A stretch of DNA of 64,000 nt, taken from Streptomyces qinzhouensis (GTDB lineage Bacteria; Actinomycetota; Actinomycetes; Streptomycetales; Streptomycetaceae). Positions 17,200-26,621 of this stretch are shown here, in pieces. Position 1 is the first letter of the stretch, and each line of letters begins with the position of its first letter. The position numbers were made by a program, and so were the translations under genes. Location: NCBI RefSeq assembly GCF_007856155.1, contig NZ_CP042266.1, positions 1,426,001-1,490,000 of the forward strand, given 5' to 3'. The notes under the pieces are model-generated. The model worked only from the letters and a program-made list of their open reading frames with translations, was not told the DNA's origin and made no database searches.

Positions 17200-18042
17200 T
17201 CAGTCGCCGAGGCCCGCCAGATCCCGCAGCCGGCGGGCCTGGGCCGCGCGTTCGGCGGTGCGCTGCTCCTCGTACGAGCGGGTGACCGCCCCCTGGAGCA
17301 GGGCCTTCGTCTCGACCACCGCATCGCGCGGAGCGGCCAGCAGAGCGGTCGTCAGATCGCCGACCGCCGATTCGAGTTCGGCTTCGGGCACGACCAGATT
17401 GGCCAGGCCGGTGCGCTCGGCCTCGTCGGCCCGGACGAAGCGGCCGGTGGCACAGATCTCCAGGGCACGGGCATAGCCGACCAGCGACACCAAGGGGTGG
17501 GTACCGGTCAGATCGGGAACGAGCCCGAGGCCGGTCTCGCGCATGGCGAACTGAACATCCTCGGCGACGATCCGCAGATCACAGGCGAGGGCCAGCTGGA
17601 GACCCGCGCCGATGGCATGGCCCTGCACCGCCGCGACCGAGATCAGATCGGGCCGCCGCCACCAGGTGAACGCCTCCTGGTACTCGGCGATCACCGCGTC
17701 CAGCGCGGCATCGTCACTGCGCGCCAGGTCCAGGAAGGACGGTTCGCCGTCGAAGCCCTCGGGCGTGAAAGCCTGCCGGTCGAGCCCCGCGGAGAAGGAC
17801 CGGCCCTCACCGCGCAGCACCACCAGCCGGACCGCACCCGGCAGCGACCGTCCGGCCTGTGCCAGCGCCCGCCACATCGCGGGCGACTGGGCGTTCCGCT
17901 TCTCCGGGCGCACCAGCGCGACCGTGGCCACCGCGCCTTCGATGGTGAGCCGGACGCCGTCCTGCTCCAGCACGGTGTGGACACCGTCCCGCTCCGGCAC
18001 GGTGTCATGGACGAGCCGCTGCACGGCTTCCGGCGTGGTCAT
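17200..18042 (-). CDS. Enoyl-CoA hydratase/isomerase family protein
   Basis: A 280-residue crotonase-fold protein. The CoA-binding region LRGEGRSFSAGLDRQAF and the oxyanion segment VQGHAIGAGLQLALACDLRI are clear, and FAMRETGLGLVPDLTGTHPL carries the Glu of the typical E-T-x-G-L-V-P pattern. It may hydrate enoyl-CoA in fatty-acid breakdown, but the family is broad. Start ATG 18042 is chosen because GGAGG sits five bases upstream. Single-gene unit. Confidence 0.9.
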   Translation of the reverse strand: MTTPEAVQRLVHDTVPERDGVHTVLEQDGVRLTIEGAVATVALVRPEKRNAQSPAMWRALAQAGRSLPGAVRLVVLRGEGRSFSAGLDRQAFTPEGFDGEPSFLDLARSDDAALDAVIAEYQEAFTWWRRPDLISVAAVQGHAIGAGLQLALACDLRIVAEDVQFAMRETGLGLVPDLTGTHPLVSLVGYARALEICATGRFVRADEAERTGLANLVVPEAELESAVGDLTTALLAAPRDAVVETKALLQGAVTRSYEEQRTAERAAQARRLRDLAGLGD

Positions 18043-18267
18043 GGGAGCCTCCGGCTCGGGTGGGGACACGGCGCAGCCCACGCTAGACTAAGCGACTGCA
18101 CAGTAACCACCCGGCCGACCAGTGAATTCGGCCGGGCGTACACCCTGCCGACCGGGGCAACGGCCCCGGTCGACTCCGGCCCGCTCATCAACAACGGGCC
18201 CATGACCCCGCGCACTTACGGCGCGAAGGGAAAGAAGACGCGATCGGCGCGGAAGCGCCGTGGCGCA

Positions 18268-18489
18268 TCAGGCCGAAGCGGCCTTCTTGCCCCGGGTCGC
18301 CCCGCCGCGTCCACGCAGCGTGACTCCGGACTCACTGAGCATCCGATGGACGAATCCGTAGGAGCGGCCGGTCTCTTCGGCCAGCGCCCGGATACTCGCA
18401 CCGGAGTCGTACTTCTTCTTCAGGTCTGCCGCGAGCTTGTCGCGCGCGGCGCCGGTTACCCGGCTGCCCTTCTTCAGAGTCTCGGCCAC
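18268..18489 (-). CDS. Small helix-turn-helix DNA-binding protein
   Basis: A 73-residue basic protein. GASIRALAEETGRSYGFVHR followed by MLSESGVTLRGRGG is a HTH of the type seen in IS-derived and resolvase-like small regulators. N-terminal KKGSRVTGAARDKLAADLKK and the basic C-terminus suggest DNA contacts. I chose GTG 18489 because GAGGAGG lies five bases upstream. A longer start at 18567 would add 26 residues without support. Strongly conserved in Streptomyces as far as I recall; target unknown. Confidence 0.85.
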   Translation of the reverse strand: MAETLKKGSRVTGAARDKLAADLKKKYDSGASIRALAEETGRSYGFVHRMLSESGVTLRGRGGATRGKKAASA

Positions 18490-18852
18490 CCGTGCCTCCT
18501 CATGGGAAGTGCGCTCTGGACTTCTCATGATCACCCCTTGCAGGCTTCCTGGCCACCCATTCGGCAAGGTCCATGAGACGACCTTTGCCGCGCAAAGCGG
18601 CGTCCAGTCGCCCGGAAGCCCGGATTCCGATCTCTCCGGAGCCGGATCCGGAAGCCTGCTTTCCGGAAAATCGGCAGGTCAGAGGGGCCGGAAAGAGAAG
18701 AGTGGGACCCCGGCCGGGCCCGGGAGGGAAAAACCACCCTCTCACCAGCAACCACACCGGGGTACCAGAGCGTCTCACTCAGATGATGGATCACCTGTGG
18801 GCCGAATGATCCATACGGAAGGGATCACCGACGACGCCCCGAACGGGCGCGG
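18490..18852. other. Long upstream region of the HTH gene, no gene seen
   Basis: These 363 bases lie between the ABC-F terminator and the HTH start. I see no coding pattern. Base composition is mixed, with nested short palindromes around CCGGATCCGG (18640s) and a GGATCA/TGATCC pair near 18787-18813. It probably holds the HTH promoter and leader. Confidence 0.4.
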
Positions 18853-18878
18853 GCCCCTGCCGGACACCCGGCCGGGGC
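18853..18878 (-). terminator. Terminator of the ABC-F gene
   Basis: GCCCC pairs with GGGGC and, after one mismatch, GCCGG pairs with CCGGC around a 4-base loop. It starts directly after the ABC-F stop codon. Confidence 0.6.
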
Positions 18879-20477
<1,599 letters not shown>

Positions 20478-20647
20478 GGACAGACTCCAGTAAACAGCGG
20501 TATGGACGGCGGGAGGGTGGGCGTGTGCTGCTGCTACGCCGTCTATTGCGCGAGGAGAATGGCCATGGGGCCAGTTTAACGGGGAGTGCAAGTGCTTTTG
20601 CCGCCCCCGCGGGCGGTACGGGGGCGGCCACGGGAACCGGTGGAGTG

Positions 20648-20685
20648 CCCGGGGCCGGGTGCCCGGAGGGGCACCCGGCCCCGGG
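20648..20685 (-). terminator. Strong hairpin terminator
   Basis: A perfect 17-bp stem (20648-20664 with 20669-20685) around a GGAG loop. It lies nine bases past the stop of the hypothetical gene at 20695, on its transcription side. Confidence 0.75.
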
Positions 20686-20694
20686 CGGGGCGTT

Positions 20695-22104
20695 TCAGGC
20701 GCCGCCGGTGTGGACCTGGAAGGCCGCCCGGCGCAGCGCCTTGGCGAGCGCCGGGTCGGGGTGGGCGGCGGCGAGGGCGACCAGTACCTGGACCGTCCGG
20801 GGGTGGCCGCCCGAGCGGACCTCCTCCAGCAGCGCGGGGACCGTGCCCTGGACGGCCGAGTCGAGATGGCGCAGCAGCAGCTGCGGCTCTCCGTGATCGG
20901 CGACGGCCGCGGCGGTGTCCACCCAGAGCCAGGTGGCCTCGGACCGGGTGAGGACGTCATGGGCGTCCTCGGGGTCGACACCGTCGTACTCGGCGAGCCA
21001 GAGCAGGGCGTACGGCCGCAGATACGCCTCGTCCGCCGCCGCCCGTACCTCGGGCTCGGCGGGGGCGCCGACGACCCGGAGGGCCTCGAAGGCCAGTCCG
21101 CGCAGCAGGGCGTCCTCGCCCCGGGCGACGGCGAGCAGTTCCGCGACGGCGCCGGCGACGGTCCGGGCGGCCAGCCAGGCGCGGTACTCGGCGCGGGCGG
21201 GCCCGGGGGTGAGCCGGGCGCAGCCGCGGAGCATGTCCTCGGCGGGCTGCTCGATGTTCCCGGCCGGGCTCTGCGCGGCGACGCAGATCTGCTCCAGCTT
21301 GACCCAGACCGCCCAGTTGCCGAGCGGGGTGAGGGTGGCGGAGCGGCCCCGGTCGAGGGTGAGGGCGCCGACGGCGGCGAGGCCGTCGAGGGCCCAGTCG
21401 AGCAGGGGGGCGACGGGTAGGGGCGCCGGGGTGCGGCCGCCCGTACCCGAAGGGGCGTCCGGGGCGCCCGGGGCGCAGGCCACCTCACAGCGTTCCTCGC
21501 GCAGCTCGGCGACCCGCTGCTCCAGCAGGTCGAGCAGGGCCGGCACCAGGACGGGACCGGCGGAGAGCTGGAGCAGGGACAGCAGCTGGGGCACCGCCTC
21601 GACGACCTCGGCGACGGCGGTGGGCGCCACATCGCCGGGGGCGGGGTGGACCAGGGACCAGGCGTCGAAGAGGGCGACCCAGCCGCGCAGGACGGCCATG
21701 TCGTCGCGGTCCCAGGCGCGCAGCCGCCAGCCGGGGCGCGCGGTGCCGCCGTGGAGTTCGACGAGGCCGGCGAGGCGGGCCCGGTCCCAGCCCGCGCGGA
21801 CCTCGTCGAGGGTGAGCGCGAGGGCGGCCGCGGCCCGCTCCTCGGTGCCGCCGGTGAGCGGAACCGTACCGACGGCGTCACCGTCGACGGCGGCGGCCCA
21901 GCGGGCGATGCGGACCGCCTCGGACAGCACGCCGCGGGCCTGGCGGGCCAGTTCGGACGGCGGTGGGGTGCCCTCGGGGGGCCTCGGCGCGGGCCGGGTG
22001 CGCCGGGTGGTCACGGCCTTGCGTGCGCTGGTCAGCGGTCGCGGGCGGACAAGACGGAGTCTGGGGTTGCGCGCCAATTGCTCATCAGGCTTTCGGGACG
22101 TCAC
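20695..22104 (-). CDS. Conserved hypothetical protein, Ala/Leu-rich, helical
   Basis: About 469 residues. I do not recognise a named domain. The sequence is almost wholly helical, with winged-helix-like segments (AAALALTLDEVRAGWDRARL, then GLVELHGGTARPGWRL) and HEAT-like repeats towards the C-terminus (LLRGLAFEALRVVGAP, LLLRHLDSAVQGTVPALLEE). No catalytic motif or membrane helix is evident. It starts at GTG 22104 (VTSRKPDEQLARNPRLRLVR). The frame continues upstream but with low-complexity Arg/Pro sequence. Confidence 0.7.
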   Translation of the reverse strand: MTSRKPDEQLARNPRLRLVRPRPLTSARKAVTTRRTRPAPRPPEGTPPPSELARQARGVLSEAVRIARWAAAVDGDAVGTVPLTGGTEERAAAALALTLDEVRAGWDRARLAGLVELHGGTARPGWRLRAWDRDDMAVLRGWVALFDAWSLVHPAPGDVAPTAVAEVVEAVPQLLSLLQLSAGPVLVPALLDLLEQRVAELREERCEVACAPGAPDAPSGTGGRTPAPLPVAPLLDWALDGLAAVGALTLDRGRSATLTPLGNWAVWVKLEQICVAAQSPAGNIEQPAEDMLRGCARLTPGPARAEYRAWLAARTVAGAVAELLAVARGEDALLRGLAFEALRVVGAPAEPEVRAAADEAYLRPYALLWLAEYDGVDPEDAHDVLTRSEATWLWVDTAAAVADHGEPQLLLRHLDSAVQGTVPALLEEVRSGGHPRTVQVLVALAAAHPDPALAKALRRAAFQVHTGGA

Positions 22105-22226
22105 GGGAGCAGTCTTCCCGTTGACGGGCCGAAAGCCCAAACGGAACCGGGCGGACCGGGTCGGGGAGGTGGTCGCGGCGGGCGGGACGGTCGGTGCGGA
22201 AGCCGGGTGCGCGGGGCGCGCCGGGG

Positions 22227-23351
22227 TCACATCAGAGGGGTGAGGAAGCGGCGGAGTGCCTCCTCGTACGCATCGGGATCGGCGTTCCACATCGCGGCGT
22301 GGGGAGCGTCGAGTACGGCCCGGAGGGTGACCAGTTCGGGGCGGGCGGCGGCGAGTTCCCTGGACGGCCCCCAGGGGGCGACCGTGTCGTCGGGGCCGTG
22401 GAAGATCAGGGTCGGTACCCGGACGGCCCGGGCGTCGGCGGCGACCGGGACCCGGTCCCGGTAGAGCCCCGCCCGGCCGCGGGCCGCGCGGACGAGCAGC
22501 GGTACCAGGGGGGCGGGGGTGTGCCGGGCGCGGGCCAGGGCGCGCAGGGCGGCCTCCTGGTCGAGCACCGGGGAGTCGAGTACCAGGCCGGTGACGCGCT
22601 CGCGCAGCGCGGAGTTCGCCGCGGTGTGCAGGGCCATGGTGGCGCCGGTGGACCAGCCGTGGAGGACGATGCGGCGGGCGCCGCGGTTGGCCGCGTACCG
22701 CAGGGCGGCGTCCAGATCGCGCCACTCGGTGTCGCCGAGGTGGCCGAGGCCGTCGGGCGACCGGGGCGCGCCGGGGTCGCCTCGGTAGGCGACGGCGAGT
22801 ACGGGGAGGCTGCGGCGGTGCAGGAACGGCAGCAGGTTGAGGGTGTGCTCGCGGGTGGCGCCGAGTCCGTGGACGGCGATCACCCAGGTCTCCCGGGCCC
22901 CGGGCACGAACCAGGCCGGCAGGGGGCCGAGCTCGCCGGGGACGGTGACCTCCTCGTACGGGATGCCGAGGGCGTCGGCGGGGTTGCCGGTGTGGAGGCG
23001 GGGGGTCATCCGCATTTTGGTGCGGGGCTCCGGGGGGCGGGGGACGGCGGATACGAGCCGGCGGACGACGGTGTCGGGCGAGGGGGCGAGCCCCTCCAGG
23101 ACGGGGCCGGTGACGGCGTGGACACCGGGTCCGGCGAGGCCGTAGGTGCCGGGGCGGCGGGAGGCCGGGCTGCGGGTGAGCGTGATCAGGCCGGGGCCGG
23201 TGGCATGGACGGTGAGGCGGGCGCCGCCGGGCAGGGCGCGGTCGGGCGCGGGCCGGAGTGTGGTGTCGACGGCGTGGCGGGCGGCGGCGAAGGCGGTGCC
23301 GAGGCCTGCGAGCGTGGTGACGGCGGCGGCCGTCGCGATTACCGGGCGCAC
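22227..23351 (-). CDS. Alpha/beta hydrolase with N-terminal membrane anchor
   Basis: A 374-residue protein. An N-terminal hydrophobic helix (residues 3-25) precedes an extra domain, then the alpha/beta hydrolase fold: oxyanion HGLGATREH, nucleophile elbow HGWSTGATMALH (Ser nucleophile), acid Asp in IFHGPDDTVAP and catalytic His in LDAPHAAMW. It is probably a membrane-bound or exported esterase/peptidase of the BD-FAE/YqkD type; substrate unknown. GTG 23351 gives the best N-terminal anchor. Confidence 0.85.
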   Translation of the reverse strand: MRPVIATAAAVTTLAGLGTAFAAARHAVDTTLRPAPDRALPGGARLTVHATGPGLITLTRSPASRRPGTYGLAGPGVHAVTGPVLEGLAPSPDTVVRRLVSAVPRPPEPRTKMRMTPRLHTGNPADALGIPYEEVTVPGELGPLPAWFVPGARETWVIAVHGLGATREHTLNLLPFLHRRSLPVLAVAYRGDPGAPRSPDGLGHLGDTEWRDLDAALRYAANRGARRIVLHGWSTGATMALHTAANSALRERVTGLVLDSPVLDQEAALRALARARHTPAPLVPLLVRAARGRAGLYRDRVPVAADARAVRVPTLIFHGPDDTVAPWGPSRELAAARPELVTLRAVLDAPHAAMWNADPDAYEEALRRFLTPLM

Positions 23352-23442
23352 CGTTCCAGTGTGGTGACCCGGGCGCCCCTCTGCCAGTGGGAGGCGTCCC
23401 GGCGGGGCACGGGGCGGCGCCGGGGCTGCCCCGTGTCCCGGC

Positions 23443-23528
23443 GGGGGTCCCGGGCTGCCGGGGCTTCGGGGGGTCAGCCGGGGGTCCCGGGCTGCCGGCG
23501 CCTTGCGGGGGTCGGCCGGGGGTCCCGG
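23443..23528. repeat. Short direct repeats between the hydrolase and aldolase genes
   Basis: A 19-bp unit (GGGGGTCCCGGGCTGCCGG) occurs at 23443-23461 and 23480-23498, and its first 11 bases again at 23518-23528. The spacing is about 37-38 bp. The 190-bp gap has no other recognisable content. Confidence 0.6.
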
Positions 23529-23541
23529 CGCCTCGCCGGGG

Positions 23542-24213
23542 TCAGCCGGGCTGGCCGTACCCGCGCAGGCGGGTGCCCGCCTCCGCCAGCTGCTCCGGGG
23601 TGAGGAGCCTTGGGGCGAGCCCGGGGACCGAGGACGCGAGCAGCCAGACCCGGCACATCCACTCCAGCTGCGCCGTGCGGTCGTACGCCTGGTCCGGTGT
23701 CTCGCCCACGGCGACCGTGCCGTGGTTGCCCAGCAGACAGGCCCGCCGGCCGTCGAGCGCCGTGAGCATATGGGCGGCGAGTTCCTCGGAGCCGTACACC
23801 GCATAGGGCGCCACCCGCACCGGACCGCCGAGGTCCGCCGTCATGTAGTGGACCGGCGGCAGCTCGTCGACGAGCACGGAGACCGCGGTGGCGTGCGCCG
23901 CGTGGGTGTGGACGACCGCCCCCACCTCCCGGGTGCGGTGGACCGCCAGATGCAGGGGCAGTTCGCTGGTCGGCTCCAGGGTCCCCAGCACCCGGCGTCC
24001 GTCGAGGTCGACGGCGGTGACATCACGGTCCGTGAGCCGGTCGTACGGCACCCCGCTGGGGGTGACGAGGATGAGCGGCCCCACCCGGGCCGAGACATTG
24101 CCCGAGGTCCCCACGACGAGTCCCTCCGCGGCCGTTCTGCGGGCCGTGGCGACCAGTTGCCGCCAGGTCTGTTCGATAGCGCTGTCGGACGCGTGTGCGG
24201 TCGGTTGGGTCAT
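23542..24213 (-). CDS. Class II aldolase/adducin family protein (fuculose-phosphate aldolase-like)
   Basis: A 223-residue protein with the class II aldolase pattern: GLVVGTSGNVSAR, LVTPSGVPYDRLT, Glu in TSELPLHL, zinc ligands in VVHTHAAHATAV (HTHxxH) and a third His in LLGNHGTVAVG. Family members cleave L-fuculose-1-phosphate, L-ribulose-5-phosphate epimers or methylthioribulose-phosphate. No pathway genes lie beside it, so the substrate is undecided. Confidence 0.88.
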   Translation of the reverse strand: MTQPTAHASDSAIEQTWRQLVATARRTAAEGLVVGTSGNVSARVGPLILVTPSGVPYDRLTDRDVTAVDLDGRRVLGTLEPTSELPLHLAVHRTREVGAVVHTHAAHATAVSVLVDELPPVHYMTADLGGPVRVAPYAVYGSEELAAHMLTALDGRRACLLGNHGTVAVGETPDQAYDRTAQLEWMCRVWLLASSVPGLAPRLLTPEQLAEAGTRLRGYGQPG

Positions 24214-24423
24214 GGGGCGATCCTGTCAGCCGGTGCCGGCCCGGGACAGGACTCCCGTGATGCATATCACCACAAGATCGGATGAACAGCTCTTTCCGCC
24301 CACTGGAGGGCCGCCGCGCCCGGCATCCAGGCCTCCGGAAGGCGGCCGAACGGTCCCCGAGAGGCCGCCGAGACCGAACCGGAATGATGAGAACCGCTTG
24401 GGGTCACCCCCAGTCCGGCCTCA

Positions 24424-24456
24424 GTTCACCTTCCGTTCACCCAGGTTACTTACCTT
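24424..24456 (+). promoter_or_regulatory. PHO box (PhoP direct repeats) upstream of the phosphate transporter
   Basis: Two adjacent 11-nt direct repeat units, GTTCACCTTCC (24424-24434) and GTTCACCCAGG (24435-24445), match the Streptomyces PhoP unit. A weaker third unit, TTACTTACCTT, follows. They end 36 bp before the transporter ATG, so PhoP probably controls it under phosphate limitation. Confidence 0.85.
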
Positions 24457-24492
24457 CGGCGAGCCACTGACCTCCAAAGATTGCCTGGGTAA

Positions 24493-25773
24493 ATGGAACA
24501 CATCACGCTGCTGCTCGCGATCGTGATCGTGACGGCTCTCGTGTTCGATTTCACGAACGGTTTCCACGACACCGCCAACGCGATGGCCACCACCATCTCG
24601 ACCGGCGCCATGAAGCCCAAGACCGCGGTGGCGATGTCCGCCGTGCTCAACCTCGTCGGCGCGTTCCTGTCCGTGGAGGTCGCCAAGACGATCTCCAGTG
24701 GCATCGTCGACGAGGCAGGCATCACCCCAGAAGTCATCTTCGCGGCGCTCGTCGGCGCCATCCTCTGGAATCTGCTGACGTGGCTGGTCGGACTGCCGTC
24801 CAGTTCCTCGCACGCCCTGATGGGCGGTCTGATAGGCGCCACCGTCGCTTCCGTCGGCTTCAGCTCGGTCAACGGCGGCACGGTGATCACCAAGGTTCTG
24901 ATCCCGGCCATCGCGGCGCCGCTGGTCGCCGGTCTGGCCGGTTACATCGGCACCCGGCTGACGTACCGCATCGGTCGCAACACCGACGCGAAGAGCACCG
25001 ACAAGGGTTACAAGGCGGGTCAGATCGCCTCCGCGGGCCTGGTCTCCCTGGCCCACGGCACCAACGACGCCCAGAAGACGATGGGTGTCATCACCCTGGC
25101 CCTGGTCGCCGGTGACATCCTCGCCCCCGGCTCCAACCCCCCGATGTGGGTCATCGTCTCCGCCGGTGTCGCCATCGCCCTCGGTACGTACCTCGGCGGC
25201 TGGCGCATCATCCGCACCATGGGCAAGGGCCTGACCGACCTCCAGCCGCAGCAGGGCTTCGCCGCCCAGACCAGCGCCGCGACGGTCATCCTCGCCTCCT
25301 CCAACCTCGGCTTCTCCCTCTCCACCACGCACTCCTGCTCCGGTGCCGTGATGGGCGCGGGCCTCGGCCGCAAGGGCGGTGTGGTCCGCTGGTCCACCGC
25401 CACCCGGATGTTCGTCGCCTGGGGTCTGACCCTCCCGGCCGCCGGTCTGGTCGCCGCGGCCTCCGAGCTCGTGACCAAGCAGGGCGACTGGGGCGTCGCG
25501 GCCGTGGCGGTCTTCCTCGTGGCCTCCTCCGCCGCGATCTGGGTGATCTCGCGCCGCCAGGTCGTCGACCACACCAACGTCAACGACGTCGACGACATCA
25601 ACGAGCCGTCCGACGGCGAGTCCCCCGGTGTCGTCACGACCGCCATGGCCGCCGTCACCCCGCCGCCGCCCGCCGGCGCCGACGGCGGCGACCTGAAGGC
25701 CACCATCCACTCCTCCCCCTCCGCCGCGTCGTCGGCCCCCGAGACCGGCCCGGCCAGCCCGGCCGCGGTGTAA
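24493..25773 (+). CDS. pitH: Inorganic phosphate transporter, PiT family
   Basis: A 426-residue membrane protein with about ten helices. The two PiT signatures are visible: DFTNGFHDTANAMATTISTG near the N-terminus and SLAHGTNDAQKTMGVITLAL in the second half, each with SSSHALMGG/STTHSCSGA partners. It imports phosphate as a metal-phosphate complex with protons. The C-terminal 55 residues are a hydrophilic Asp/Pro-rich tail. A PHO box precedes it and a small membrane-protein gene follows 12 bp later. By position and PHO box it resembles pitH2 of S. coelicolor (recollection). Confidence 0.93.
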   Translation: MEHITLLLAIVIVTALVFDFTNGFHDTANAMATTISTGAMKPKTAVAMSAVLNLVGAFLSVEVAKTISSGIVDEAGITPEVIFAALVGAILWNLLTWLVGLPSSSSHALMGGLIGATVASVGFSSVNGGTVITKVLIPAIAAPLVAGLAGYIGTRLTYRIGRNTDAKSTDKGYKAGQIASAGLVSLAHGTNDAQKTMGVITLALVAGDILAPGSNPPMWVIVSAGVAIALGTYLGGWRIIRTMGKGLTDLQPQQGFAAQTSAATVILASSNLGFSLSTTHSCSGAVMGAGLGRKGGVVRWSTATRMFVAWGLTLPAAGLVAAASELVTKQGDWGVAAVAVFLVASSAAIWVISRRQVVDHTNVNDVDDINEPSDGESPGVVTTAMAAVTPPPPAGADGGDLKATIHSSPSAASSAPETGPASPAAV

Positions 25774-25785
25774 GGACAGATCAGC

Positions 25786-26007
25786 ATGAATATCGACTGG
25801 GAAGCCCTGGGCTCCGTCTTCGGTGTCAGTCTCGTCGCCACCGTCGGCCTGGTGGGCCTGTTCTCCCTCGGAGTCATCGCCCTGACCAAGCAGGATGCGG
25901 CCGCCGCCAAGGGTGGCTCGACGGTCCTGCCCCGTACCGGCGCCTACGCCTGCTTCACGGCCTGCGCGCTCGCCGTGTCGTACGGCATCTACCTGATCAT
26001 CGTCTGA
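25786..26007 (+). CDS. Small two-helix membrane protein cotranscribed with the phosphate transporter
   Basis: A 73-residue protein with two membrane helices (VFGVSLVATVGLVGLFSLGVIAL and ACFTACALAVSYGIYLII) joined by a short polar loop. AAGGA precedes the ATG. It sits 12 bp behind the PiT gene, so it is probably an accessory subunit or expression partner. No characterised family is known to me. Confidence 0.85.
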   Translation: MNIDWEALGSVFGVSLVATVGLVGLFSLGVIALTKQDAAAAKGGSTVLPRTGAYACFTACALAVSYGIYLIIV

Positions 26008-26016
26008 TTGATATGT

Positions 26017-26097
26017 GATCAGCGCCTGATCGGCCTCCGATCGACCCTGATCGATCCCTGATCGATCCCTGATCGGCCTCCGGTCGGTCTCCGATCC
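26017..26097. repeat. GATC-rich short tandem repeats downstream of the phosphate operon
   Basis: Nine GATC tetramers occur in about 85 bp, built from repeated units such as TGATCGATCCC (twice in tandem) and TGATCGGCCTCC. The block sits between the small membrane-protein gene and a terminator hairpin. Confidence 0.7.
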
Positions 26098-26118
26098 ATG
26101 CGCCGTCCTCGTGGCGGC

Positions 26119-26161
26119 GGCAGTCGGGCCCGGCACCCTCGCGGTGCCGGGCCCGACTGTC
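26119..26161 (+). terminator. Intrinsic terminator of the phosphate transporter operon
   Basis: A perfect 17-bp stem (26121-26137 with 26143-26159) surrounds a 5-base loop CTCGC. It insulates the riboswitch-controlled cob transcript that follows. Confidence 0.8.
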
Positions 26162-26224
26162 ATAGGTACTCGGCCGCGCCACGAGACCCCGGATGTGGCC
26201 CTCCGCACACTGCTTCGTCGCAGG

Positions 26225-26390
26225 TCAAAGGCGAGTTGACGGCTGTTCTCACCCCGTGGTGGACTGCCGAGGCCACTACGGAGGCAGCAGAGGAAGCCGG
26301 TGTGAATCCGGCGCGGTCCCGCCACTGTCACCGGGGAGCAGGTGCCCGGGAGCCAGGAACTCTCGCCTCCGTTCACGTCGAACCAGGGCG
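26225..26390 (+). promoter_or_regulatory. Cobalamin (AdoCbl) riboswitch
   Basis: The conserved B12 core is present: a GGAAGCCGGTGTGAATCCGG helix, CGGTCCCGCCACTGTCACC (the B12 box with GCCACTGT) and a later GCCAGGAACTCTCGCCTCC closing segment. It lies upstream of cobalamin genes on the same strand, so it should switch them off when the coenzyme is abundant. Boundaries are approximate. Confidence 0.9.
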
Positions 26391-26417
26391 CGGACACCCT
26401 GAGTGAGGACATTCGCC

Positions 26418-26618
26418 ATGCGCGGCAACGGTTCAGCCCCGCCGAGGCCCCTCGGTCCTTCCCGCCACGCGGGTCTCTCCGGTCCCCCCGGCTCCATCGG
26501 CCTCTCCGGCTCCGTCGGTCTCCCCGGCTTCTTTGGCCCCGTCGGGCTCTCGGGCTCCTTCGGCCTCTCGGGCGCCGTTGGCCTCTTCGGCTCCGCTTCC
26601 GATCCTTCCGGTCGCTGA
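26418..26618 (+). CDS. Candidate small leader protein with GLSG/GSxGL repeats
   Basis: A 66-codon frame lies between the B12 riboswitch and cobD. GAGGA precedes the ATG by eight bases, almost all third positions are G or C, and its TGA ends 3 bases before the cobD GTG, so coupling is possible. The product is collagen-like low complexity: GLSGPPGSIGLSG, GSVGLPG, GPVGLSG, GSFGLSG, GAVGLFG. No hydrophobic core or known family. It may be a real leader ORF whose translation affects cobD, or an artefact of a biased repeat. A GTG at 26403 is an alternative start. Confidence 0.4.
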   Translation: MRGNGSAPPRPLGPSRHAGLSGPPGSIGLSGSVGLPGFFGPVGLSGSFGLSGAVGLFGSASDPSGR

Positions 26619-26621
26619 CCC

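Noticed and set aside
26008..26200. The GATC-rich repeats as a CRISPR array or replication origin
   Set aside because: Units are 11-12 bp without spacers of uniform length, no cas genes are near, and DnaA-box sequences (TTGTCCACA type) are not seen.
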